A stretch of 64,000 nucleotides of DNA from Ramlibacter tataouinensis (GTDB taxonomy: Bacteria; Pseudomonadota; Gammaproteobacteria; Burkholderiales; Burkholderiaceae_C). Within the stretch, counting starts at the first letter, position 1. Each line of letters begins with the position of its first letter. The position numbers and the translations under genes were made by a program. The notes below the pieces were generated by a model, which worked only from the letters and a program-made list of their open reading frames with translations, was not told where the DNA came from and ran no database searches. The stretch spans positions 3,621,001 through 3,685,000 of the forward strand of contig NZ_CP010951.1 in the NCBI RefSeq assembly GCF_001580455.1, given 5' to 3'. This document shows, one piece after another, positions 24,951 through 33,395 of the stretch.

Positions 24951-25943
24951 TCAGTCGACCTGGATCTTGGCGATCTTGGAGACGCGCTGGTAGCGGTCCA
25001 TGGCCTGCTGGATCTGCTGGCCGAATTCGGCCGGCGTGCTGGGGATCAGGGTCGCGCCCGACTCGTCCATCTTCCTGGCGAACTCCGGTTGCTTCATGGC
25101 CTTGTGGATGGCCGCGTTCAACTTGGCCACCACCGGCGCCGGCGTGCCGGCGGGTGCCACGATGCCGAACCAGCCGCCGCCGCCCATCTGGGGAAAGCCG
25201 AGTTCGCCGTAGGTCGGCACGTCGGGCAGGGCGGGCGAGCGCTTCTCGGACAGCACCGCCAGCGCGCGCAGCTTGCCGGCCTTGATGTGCGGCAGCGCGG
25301 AAGGCAGGTTGTCGGTGATCGCGTCCACCTGGCCGGCGACGGCGTCGTTCATGGCCTGGCCGCCGCCCTTGTACGGCACGTGCAGCAGCTGGATCTGCGC
25401 CAGCGCCGTGAAGTGGGAGATGTTGGCGTGGCCCAGCGAGCCGGTGCCGGGCGAGCCGAAGCTGAACTTGTTCGGGTTGGCCTTGGCCAGGGCGATGAAT
25501 TCCTTCATGTCCCTGGCGGGAACCTTGCCCGGATTGACGGCGAACACGCTGGGCGTGGTGGCCACATTGGTGACCGGCGTGAAGTCCTTCACCGGGTCGT
25601 ACTTCAGGCGGCTGCCGTAGACAGCGGGATTGGCGCCGTGGGTGCTGACGGTCGCCATGCCCAGGGTGTAGCCGTCGGCGGGCTGCTTGGCGACGAACTC
25701 CATGCCGGTGGACCCGCCCGCGCCGGGCTTGTTCTCCACCACGATGGACTGGCCCAATTCGCGGCTGGCGAATTCGGCCACCAGGCGGGCGGCCAGGTCG
25801 GTGGAGCCGCCGGGCGCGAAGGGGACGATCAGCTTGATCGGCTTCTCGGGAAAGGCAGGCTGGGCGACGGCGGCACCGGCAGCGGCCAGTGCGGCCGCGC
25901 AGGCGAGGGCCCGGAGGAAGTGGCGGGTGTTCATTCGGCTCAT
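24951..25943 (-). CDS. Bug-family (TctC) tripartite tricarboxylate transporter binding protein
   Basis: The 330-residue periplasmic protein starts with a signal peptide (ALACAAALAAAGAAVAQPAF) and shows the family blocks KLIVPFAPGGSTDLAARLV, VVENKPGAGGSTGMEFV, LHVPYKGGGQAMNDAVAGQVD and ALPDVPTYGELGFP. Bug proteins bind small carboxylates; Burkholderiales carry large numbers, usually without a neighbouring TctA/TctB, as here. The next gene is an N-formylglutamate amidohydrolase homologue and the divergent gene is a LysR regulator, so the three look like a small catabolic unit. An ATG at 25934 is an alternative start. Confidence 0.92.
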   Translation of the reverse strand: MSRMNTRHFLRALACAAALAAAGAAVAQPAFPEKPIKLIVPFAPGGSTDLAARLVAEFASRELGQSIVVENKPGAGGSTGMEFVAKQPADGYTLGMATVSTHGANPAVYGSRLKYDPVKDFTPVTNVATTPSVFAVNPGKVPARDMKEFIALAKANPNKFSFGSPGTGSLGHANISHFTALAQIQLLHVPYKGGGQAMNDAVAGQVDAITDNLPSALPHIKAGKLRALAVLSEKRSPALPDVPTYGELGFPQMGGGGWFGIVAPAGTPAPVVAKLNAAIHKAMKQPEFARKMDESGATLIPSTPAEFGQQIQQAMDRYQRVSKIAKIQVD

Positions 25944-26038
25944 GGAAGCGGGTTGGTGCAGCCGGGCAGCTTAGGGTTCCCCCCTTCGGCGGTCCAACGA
26001 CATTTTTGCCCGGGGTGATGACGTGATGTAATCGCTGT

Positions 26039-26923
26039 ATGCCCATCCGCAGCCCTTCGCTGGTGGAGCTGCATGCCTTCCTGGCGGTGGCTCGCAACGG
26101 CAGCTTCCGCAAGGCCGCGGAAGAACTGTGCGTCACCCAGGCCGCCGTCAGCCGCGCCGTGCTGCGGCTGGAGCAGGAACTGGGCGTCGACGTGCTGGCG
26201 CGCTCGGGCGCCGGCGTGCGGCTCACGCCGGCCGGCGCGGAACTGAAGCGCCGCACCGAGAAGCCGGTCGCGGCGTTGGAAGAAGCCGCCCTGCACCTGC
26301 GTCGCCAGTCCGAACGCATGCGCCTGCGCCTGTCCGTGGTCCCCAGCCTGGGGACACTGTGGCTGCTGCCGCGGCTGGAGGGCTTTCGCGTGCGCCACCC
26401 CGAGGTGGAACTGGAGTTCCGTCAGTACCACCACGACGAGGATTTCCTCCGGGAGGACGTGGAACTGTGGATCGCTGTGAAGCAGCAGTGGCCACGGCAG
26501 GTTGCGGCGCAGTACCTGGTGGGGCGGGAGATCGTGGCGGTGTGCGCACCGAAGCTGGCGAAGGGCGTGCGCACGCCGCCGCAGTTGCTGGCCAAGACCC
26601 TGCTGTACCACTCCAACTATCCGGACAACTGGTCGCTCTGGGCCGAGGCCGTGGGCGGCGAGCTGCCCGCTCGTTGGCGCGGCACCGGCTTTGACCTGGT
26701 GACGAACCTGGTGGAAGCTGCCCGCGCCGGCATGGGCGTGGCGATGGTGCAGATGTGCATGGTGGAAGCCGACCTGGCGGAAGGACGGCTGGCGATGCCG
26801 GTGCCCGGATCGGCATCGACCGGACGCGGCTACTACCTGTGCCGCCGGCGGGCGCTGGGGGCGCATCCGGCAGCGGAGCTGTTCAGCGCCTGGGTGCTGG
26901 AGCAGGCCCAGGCGCCGGCGTAA
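26039..26923 (+). CDS. LysR-family (GcvA-like) transcriptional regulator
   Basis: A 294-residue LysR protein with the N-terminal helix-turn-helix (LHAFLAVARNGSFRKAAEELCVTQAAVSRAVLRLEQELG), then a periplasmic-binding-like effector domain. MRLRLSVVPSLGTLWLLPRL and the FRQYHHDEDF type of second block resemble the GcvA subgroup. It is divergent from the Bug protein and amidohydrolase genes across 95 bases, the usual arrangement for a LysR activator and its target; the effector would then be that pathway's substrate (inference). Confidence 0.9.
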   Translation: MPIRSPSLVELHAFLAVARNGSFRKAAEELCVTQAAVSRAVLRLEQELGVDVLARSGAGVRLTPAGAELKRRTEKPVAALEEAALHLRRQSERMRLRLSVVPSLGTLWLLPRLEGFRVRHPEVELEFRQYHHDEDFLREDVELWIAVKQQWPRQVAAQYLVGREIVAVCAPKLAKGVRTPPQLLAKTLLYHSNYPDNWSLWAEAVGGELPARWRGTGFDLVTNLVEAARAGMGVAMVQMCMVEADLAEGRLAMPVPGSASTGRGYYLCRRRALGAHPAAELFSAWVLEQAQAPA

Positions 26924-26930
26924 CTCCGGC

Positions 26931-28976
26931 TCAGCGCACCCGCATGCCGGGCTGCGTGCCCGAATCGGGGTGCAGCACGTAGATGCCCGGCTGGGATTTT
27001 TCGTCGGCGTGGCTGGCGGCCAGCACCATGCCTTCGCTCACGCCGAACTTCATCTTGCGCGGCGCCAGGTTGGCCACCGCCACGGTGAACTTGCCGACCA
27101 GGTCAGCGGGCTGGTAGGCCGAGGCGATGCCGGAGAACACGGTGCGGTGCCGGCCTTCGCCCAGGTCCAGCGTCAGGCGCAGCAACTTGGTCGAGCCGTC
27201 CACGGCTTCCGCATTCACGATCTTCGCGATACGCAGGTCGATCCTGGCGAAGTCGTCGATGGAGATGGTGGGCGCGATCTCCTCGCCACCCGGCACCGTC
27301 GCCTGGGGCGCCGGCTCTGCGGCCGGCTCGAACAACTGGTCCAGCAGCTTCACGTCCACCCGCTGCATCAGGTGCTTGTACTCCAGCACCTGGTGGCCCT
27401 CGCCCAGCGGCGCGGCGGCGGTGGACCAGTCCAGCGGCGCGCAGTTCAGGAAGGCCTCGGCCTGAGCCACGAGCTGCGGCAGCACGGGCTTGAGGCAGGC
27501 GGTCAGCACCTTGAAGGCCTCGATGCACTCCGAGCACACCAGGGCGGCTTCCGCGCCCGTGCCCTCCTTGACCAGCTTCCAGGGCGCGGCCGAATCGAAG
27601 CGCAGGTTCACTTCGTCGGCGAAGGCCATGACCTCGCGCAGCGCCTTGCCGTACTCGCGCGTCTCGTACAAATGCTGCACGCTCTCGACCAGGCGCGCCG
27701 GATTCAGGGCCGACAGGTCGGCGCGGGCCAGCTTGCCGCCCGGGATGAACTTCACCGCGCGGCTGGCGATGTTGACGTACTTGCCGATCAGGTCGGCGTT
27801 GACGCGCGCCACGAAATCGTCGGGGTTGAAGTCCAGGTCCTCGACCTTGCCATTGAGCTTGGCGGCGATGTAGTAGCGCAGCCACTCGGGGTTCATGCCG
27901 ATCGCCAGGTACTTCAGCGGGTCGATGCCGGTGCCGCGGCTCTTGCTCATCTTCTCGCCGCTGACCGTGAGGAAGCCGTGCACATTGACCTGGCTGGGCG
28001 TCTTGCGGCCCGAGAACTGCAGCATGGCGGGCCAGAACAGGGTGTGGAAGTACACGATGTCCTTCCCGATGAAGTGCACCTGCTCGACCTGAGGGTCCTC
28101 GATGAACTGCTCGAAGCTGGCGGAGGTGCGCGAGGGCGCATGCCAGTGCTCGCGCGCCTGCCCCTTGTCGAAATGGTTCTTCAGGCTGGCCAGGTAGCCG
28201 ATCGGCGCGTCCAGCCAGACGTAGAAGTACTTGCCCGGCGTGTCCGGGATCTCGATGCCGAAGTAGGGCGCGTCGCGGCTGATGTCCCAGTCGGCCATGC
28301 CGGCCTCGAACCATTCGCTGGCCTTGCGCGCCATCTCGGGCTGCAACTTGCCGTCCTGCGTCCAGGCCTTCAGGAAGTCGACCACCTTGGGGTCCGACAG
28401 CTTGAAGAAGAAGTGCTCGGAGCTACGCAGCTCCGGCGTCGCCCCGGTGAGCGTGGAGTACGGCTGGATCAGGTCGGTGGGCGAATAGACGCTGCTGCAC
28501 ACCTCGCAGGAGTCGCCGTACTGGTCCTTGGAATGGCAGTTCGGGCACTCGCCCTTGATGTAGCGGTCGGGCAGGAACATGCCCTTGACCGGGTCGTAGA
28601 ACTGCTCGATGGTGCGGCTGGTGACCAAGCCGTTGGCTTTCAGCTTCCTGTAGATGCCCTGGGCCAGCTCGGTGTTTTCCGGGCTGTCGGTGGAGTGCCA
28701 GTTGTCGAAGCGGATGAAAAAGCCGTCCAGGTACTGCTTTCGGCTAGCGGCAATCTCCGCCACGAACTCATGCGGCGTCTTGCCGGCCTTCTCGGCGGCG
28801 ATCATGATCGGCGCGCCGTGGGCGTCGTCCGCGCCCACGAAGTGCACCATGTGCCCCTGCATTCGCTGGTGCCGCACCCAGACGTCGGCCTGGATGTACT
28901 CCATGATGTGGCCGATGTGGAACCTGGCGTTGGCGTACGGCAGGGCGGTGGTGACAAAAAGCTTGCGCTGGGGCAT
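26931..28976 (-). CDS. metG: Methionyl-tRNA synthetase
   Basis: The 681-residue enzyme charges methionine onto tRNA. HIGH is at 20-23 (ARFHIGHIMEY), a zinc knuckle at CPNC...CEVC, KMSKS in GEKMSKSRGTG, an anticodon-binding domain, and a C-terminal tRNA-binding OB domain (about 575-681, ISIDDFARIDLRIAKIVNAE) for dimerisation. I used the ATG at 28976, where homology begins. It is divergent from apbC, 145 bases away, a pairing seen in many beta- and gammaproteobacteria. Confidence 0.96.
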   Translation of the reverse strand: MPQRKLFVTTALPYANARFHIGHIMEYIQADVWVRHQRMQGHMVHFVGADDAHGAPIMIAAEKAGKTPHEFVAEIAASRKQYLDGFFIRFDNWHSTDSPENTELAQGIYRKLKANGLVTSRTIEQFYDPVKGMFLPDRYIKGECPNCHSKDQYGDSCEVCSSVYSPTDLIQPYSTLTGATPELRSSEHFFFKLSDPKVVDFLKAWTQDGKLQPEMARKASEWFEAGMADWDISRDAPYFGIEIPDTPGKYFYVWLDAPIGYLASLKNHFDKGQAREHWHAPSRTSASFEQFIEDPQVEQVHFIGKDIVYFHTLFWPAMLQFSGRKTPSQVNVHGFLTVSGEKMSKSRGTGIDPLKYLAIGMNPEWLRYYIAAKLNGKVEDLDFNPDDFVARVNADLIGKYVNIASRAVKFIPGGKLARADLSALNPARLVESVQHLYETREYGKALREVMAFADEVNLRFDSAAPWKLVKEGTGAEAALVCSECIEAFKVLTACLKPVLPQLVAQAEAFLNCAPLDWSTAAAPLGEGHQVLEYKHLMQRVDVKLLDQLFEPAAEPAPQATVPGGEEIAPTISIDDFARIDLRIAKIVNAEAVDGSTKLLRLTLDLGEGRHRTVFSGIASAYQPADLVGKFTVAVANLAPRKMKFGVSEGMVLAASHADEKSQPGIYVLHPDSGTQPGMRVR

Positions 28977-29121
28977 GAGCGGTTTCTCGAGGGGAACCCG
29001 GCATTTTATCGGCCTGCGCACAAAAGCTGAGCTTGCGCAAGGAGCAGCCTGCTGCCCCAAGGGTCGCTCGCGTCCGCGGGCACCGGCGCTCGGTACACTC
29101 GCCTGAAGACTCCTACCCCCT

Positions 29122-30210
29122 ATGCCCAACACTGAGCAATTGACGGCTGCGCTGGCGGCCGTGACCGATCCCAACACCGGCCGCGATTTCGTGAGCACCC
29201 GGCAGCTGAAGAACCTGCAGGTGCACGGCGGCGATGTCTCCTTCGACGTGGAGCTGGGCTACCCGGCCAAGAGCCAGGTGCCGCAATTGCGCAGCGCGCT
29301 CGTCGCCGCGGCCAAGGCGGTCCCGGGGGTGCAGAACGTGTCGGTCACCGTCAACACCAAGGTCATCGCGCACGCGGTGCAGCGCGGCGTGCAGCTGATG
29401 CCCAACGTGAAGAACATCGTGGCGGTCGCCTCGGGCAAGGGCGGCGTGGGCAAGAGCACCACGGCGGTGAACCTGGCGCTGGCGCTCGCGGCCGAAGGCG
29501 CGACGGTCGGCCTGCTGGATGCCGACATCTACGGCCCCAGCCAGCCGATGATGATGGGCATCGAAGCGCGTCCCGAGAGCGAGGACGGCAAGACCATGGA
29601 GCCGCTGGAGAACTACGGCGTGCAGGTCATGTCGATCGGCTTCCTGGTGAACGCGGACGACGCCATGATCTGGCGCGGCCCAATGGCCACCCAGGCGCTG
29701 GAGCAGCTGCTGCGCCAGACCAACTGGCGCGACCTCGACTACCTCATCGTCGACCTGCCGCCGGGCACCGGCGACATCCAGCTCACGCTGTCGCAGCGCG
29801 TTCCCATGACCGGCGCGGTGATCGTCACCACCCCGCAGGACATCGCCCTGCTGGACGCGCGCAAGGGCATCAAGATGTTCGAGAAGGTCGGCGTGCCCAT
29901 CTTGGGCATCGTCGAGAACATGGCGATGCACGTGTGCAGCAATTGCGGCCATGCCGAGCCAATCTTCGGCGAAGGCGGCGGACGCCGGCTCGCCGAGCAG
30001 TACGGCACCGACCACCTCGGCGCCCTGCCGCTGGACATCAAGATCCGACTGCAGGCCGACAGCGGCAAGCCGACCGTGGTGGCGGAGCCGGACAGCGAAG
30101 CGGCTGCCATCTACAAGGCCGTCGCGCGCCAGGTGGCGATCAAGATCGCCACCAAGGCCAAGGACTTCAGCGCCAAGTTTCCGACCATCACGGTCTCCAA
30201 GGACACCTGA
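29122..30210 (+). CDS. apbC: Iron-sulfur cluster carrier protein ApbC (Mrp/NBP35)
   Basis: The 362-residue P-loop ATPase delivers [4Fe-4S] clusters to apoproteins. An N-terminal MIP18/DUF59 domain (1-90) is followed by the P-loop GKGGVGKST (105-113), the VDLPPGTGDIQLT switch and the cluster-binding CSNC (Cys272, Cys275) near the C-terminus. Length fits. The many Fe-S proteins encoded 1-18 kb downstream (BoxA, two formate dehydrogenases, polyferredoxin) make it a plausible, though general, partner. Confidence 0.95.
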   Translation: MPNTEQLTAALAAVTDPNTGRDFVSTRQLKNLQVHGGDVSFDVELGYPAKSQVPQLRSALVAAAKAVPGVQNVSVTVNTKVIAHAVQRGVQLMPNVKNIVAVASGKGGVGKSTTAVNLALALAAEGATVGLLDADIYGPSQPMMMGIEARPESEDGKTMEPLENYGVQVMSIGFLVNADDAMIWRGPMATQALEQLLRQTNWRDLDYLIVDLPPGTGDIQLTLSQRVPMTGAVIVTTPQDIALLDARKGIKMFEKVGVPILGIVENMAMHVCSNCGHAEPIFGEGGGRRLAEQYGTDHLGALPLDIKIRLQADSGKPTVVAEPDSEAAAIYKAVARQVAIKIATKAKDFSAKFPTITVSKDT

Positions 30211-30240
30211 GGCCCCCCGGCCCGCTCCCCGCCGCGCCCC

Positions 30241-30259
30241 GGCTCCAGCGAAAGGAGCC
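30241..30259 (+). terminator. Hairpin after apbC, possible weak terminator
   Basis: GGCTCC and GGAGCC pair around a 7-base loop (AGCGAAA), and outer CCCGGC/GCCGGG extends the stem. The following bases (GCGCTATTT) lack a proper T tract, so strength is doubtful. Confidence 0.4.
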
Positions 30260-30271
30260 GCCGGGCGCTAT

Positions 30272-30285
30272 TTGATCTGAGTCAG
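30272..30285 (+). promoter_or_regulatory. FNR/FixK-like half-perfect box upstream of boxB
   Basis: TTGAT-CTGA-GTCAG matches the TTGAY-N4-RTCAA consensus at nine of ten positions. It lies 134 bases before the boxB ATG. One mismatch and no promoter mapping make it a weak call. Confidence 0.28.
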
Positions 30286-30290
30286 CAAAA

Positions 30291-30304
30291 TGCAGTTTAC
30301 TGCT
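30291..30304 (+). promoter_or_regulatory. Palindromic site 1 upstream of boxB (TGCAGTTTACTGCT)
   Basis: GCAGT and ACTGC form a perfect inverted repeat around TT. With site 2 it shares the pattern TGCARTTTAYTGCW. TGCA repeats are known operators for BzdR/BoxR-type regulators of benzoyl-CoA pathways, so it may be a BoxR-like operator; that assignment is inference. Confidence 0.5.
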
Positions 30305-30356
30305 TGTTGACGTTAGATTGAGCGACAGAATATGGACCTGCCACAAGGATTTCTGC

Positions 30357-30370
30357 TGCAATTTATTGCA
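30357..30370 (+). promoter_or_regulatory. Palindromic site 2 upstream of boxB (TGCAATTTATTGCA)
   Basis: A perfect palindrome, TGCAAT-TT-ATTGCA (TGCA-N6-TGCA), lies 66 bases (about six helical turns) downstream of site 1 and 36 bases before the boxB ATG. The AT-rich patch stands out in this GC-rich region. The same BoxR-like reading applies. Confidence 0.55.
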
Positions 30371-30405
30371 TTTGCCTTGGGGCTTTCCCCATCCAGGAGC
30401 CGGGC

Positions 30406-31830
<1,425 letters not shown>

Positions 31831-31838
31831 TTCGGGCC

Positions 31839-33119
31839 ATGGACACGGCAGCAGCCTCGCTGGAGCTGTTCCGCCAGCACCTGATCGACCCCGAGGTCTG
31901 CATCCGCTGCAACACCTGCGAGGCGACCTGCCCGATCGGCGCGATCACGCACGACGGCCGCAACTACGTGGTCGATCCGGGCAAGTGCAACTTCTGCGCT
32001 GCCTGCATTCCGCCTTGTCCCACCGGCGCCATCGACAACTGGCGCGTGACCGTGCGCGCCGCCGCCTATCCTACGGCCGAGCAGCTGCGCTGGGATGAAC
32101 TGCCGCCCGAACTGAGCCTGGACCAGCTCGATGCGCTGGAGGCGCCGGGCATGCCGATGCGCACCGCACCGGCGCCTGAAATGGCCGTCGCCGGCAGCGA
32201 GGAGGCGCGGTTCGACGTCTCGCAGTACGCGTCGACGGTGCCGCCCTGGTCGGCCGCGCACGCCTATGTGCAGCTCTACGGGCCCAGATCGGCGCGCAAG
32301 GAGGTTGTGGCCACCGTGGCCGGCAACATGCGGGTGACCGAAGTCGGCCGCGAGTACGACACCCACCACATCGTGCTCGACTTCGGCGCCATGCCCTTTC
32401 CGGTGCTGGAGGGCCAGTCGATCGGCGTGATCCCGCCCGGCGCGGATGCGCAGGGCCGTGCGCACCACGCGCGCCAGTACTCGGTCGCCAGCCCGCGCAA
32501 CGGCGAGCGCCCCGGCTACAACAACGCCGCGCTGACCGTGAAACGCGTGCTCGAGGACCGGCAGGGCCGGGCGGTGCGGGGTGTGGCCTCGAACTACCTG
32601 TGCGACCTGAAAGTGGGCGACGAGGTGCGCGTGATCGGGCCCTTCGGGGCGAGTTTCCTGATGCCCAACCATCCGCGCAGCCACATCGTGATGGTCTGCA
32701 CCGGCACCGGCAGCGCCCCGATGCGGGCCATGACCGAATGGCGGCGGCGCCTGCGCAGGTCGGGCAAGTTCGAGAGCGGCCGCCTGATGCTGTTCTTCGG
32801 CGCGCGCACCCGCGCGGAACTGCCGTACTTCGGGCCGCTGACGAACCTGCCGCGCGACTTCATCGACGTCAACCTCGCCTTTTCGCGCGAGCCCGGCCAG
32901 CCCCGGCGCTACGTGCAGGACCTGATGCGCGAGCGCGCGGCCGACTTGGGCGCGCTGCTGGCCGACGCGCAGACCCACGTCTACGTGTGCGGGCTCAAGA
33001 GCATGGAAGAGGGCGTGGTGCTGGCGCTGCGCGACGTGGCGCAGCAGGCGGGCCTGTCCTGGGAAGCGCTGGGCCCGGCGCTGCAGACGCAGGGGCGGCT
33101 GCAGCTCGAGACCTACTGA
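31839..33119 (+). CDS. boxA: Benzoyl-CoA 2,3-epoxidase, reductase subunit BoxA
   Basis: The 426-residue NADPH-dependent reductase has an N-terminal two-[4Fe-4S] ferredoxin domain (CIRCNTCEATCP and CNFCAACIPPCP, residues about 21-66), a variable linker, then a ferredoxin-NADP-reductase-type FAD domain (ARQYSVASPRNGE) and NADP domain (VCTGTGSAPMRAM, CGLKSMEEGV near the C-terminus). It feeds electrons to BoxB. I used the ATG at 31839, just ahead of the ferredoxin domain; the frame is open further upstream but overlaps boxB. Confidence 0.95.
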   Translation: MDTAAASLELFRQHLIDPEVCIRCNTCEATCPIGAITHDGRNYVVDPGKCNFCAACIPPCPTGAIDNWRVTVRAAAYPTAEQLRWDELPPELSLDQLDALEAPGMPMRTAPAPEMAVAGSEEARFDVSQYASTVPPWSAAHAYVQLYGPRSARKEVVATVAGNMRVTEVGREYDTHHIVLDFGAMPFPVLEGQSIGVIPPGADAQGRAHHARQYSVASPRNGERPGYNNAALTVKRVLEDRQGRAVRGVASNYLCDLKVGDEVRVIGPFGASFLMPNHPRSHIVMVCTGTGSAPMRAMTEWRRRLRRSGKFESGRLMLFFGARTRAELPYFGPLTNLPRDFIDVNLAFSREPGQPRRYVQDLMRERAADLGALLADAQTHVYVCGLKSMEEGVVLALRDVAQQAGLSWEALGPALQTQGRLQLETY

Positions 33120-33191
33120 TCCCGCAGCGGCCGTCCGGGACCACCGCGGCGGTGATGTGGCGAGGCGGCGCCCGTCGGGGCAAGCCCTGTC

Positions 33192-33230
33192 ACTCGCAAG
33201 TTCCTGATGCGCCATCGCATCGATGCGAGT
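33192..33230. other. Nested inverted repeat downstream of boxA
   Basis: The outer arms ACTCGCA (33192-33198) and TGCGAGT (33224-33230) enclose the inner arms GATGCG (33206-33211) and CGCATC (33216-33221) with a CCAT loop. No T tract follows directly, though one (TTTTTT) lies 38 bases on. It may end boxBA transcripts or bind a regulator. Confidence 0.4.
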
Positions 33231-33273
33231 TGCGGCTGCGGAGGGAAAGAGCCGGGCAAGAGGGAATTTTTTG

Positions 33274-33293
33274 TTCTTGACCGCAGTCAAGAA
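33274..33293 (+). promoter_or_regulatory. FNR/FixK-type palindrome upstream of the formate dehydrogenase operon
   Basis: TTCTTGAC-CGCA-GTCAAGAA is an 8-bp perfect inverted repeat. The core TTGAC-N4-GTCAA fits the CRP/FNR-family consensus TTGAY-N4-RTCAA. The centre is 112 bases before the first start codon, an upstream-activator position. The protein that binds it is unknown. Confidence 0.5.
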
Positions 33294-33395
33294 GCACACG
33301 CGTGATCAGCCATCATCATGCAAGGGTAAATGCCGAGTCTCATGCGACGTCTTGCGTGAGATCGCGCCAACAACGCATGGGAAGATGACGACCGC

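Larger units (their letters stand above)
33120..33395. other. Regulatory spacer between boxA and the NAD-type formate dehydrogenase
   Basis: This 276-base gap contains no gene. It holds a nested hairpin at 33192-33230 and a perfect FNR/FixK-like palindrome at 33274-33293, and should carry the promoter of the formate dehydrogenase operon. I cannot fix -35/-10 boxes. Confidence 0.6.

Noticed and set aside
26970..29030. A long plus-strand frame opposite metG.
   Set aside because: It is antisense to a complete methionyl-tRNA synthetase and shows no domain.
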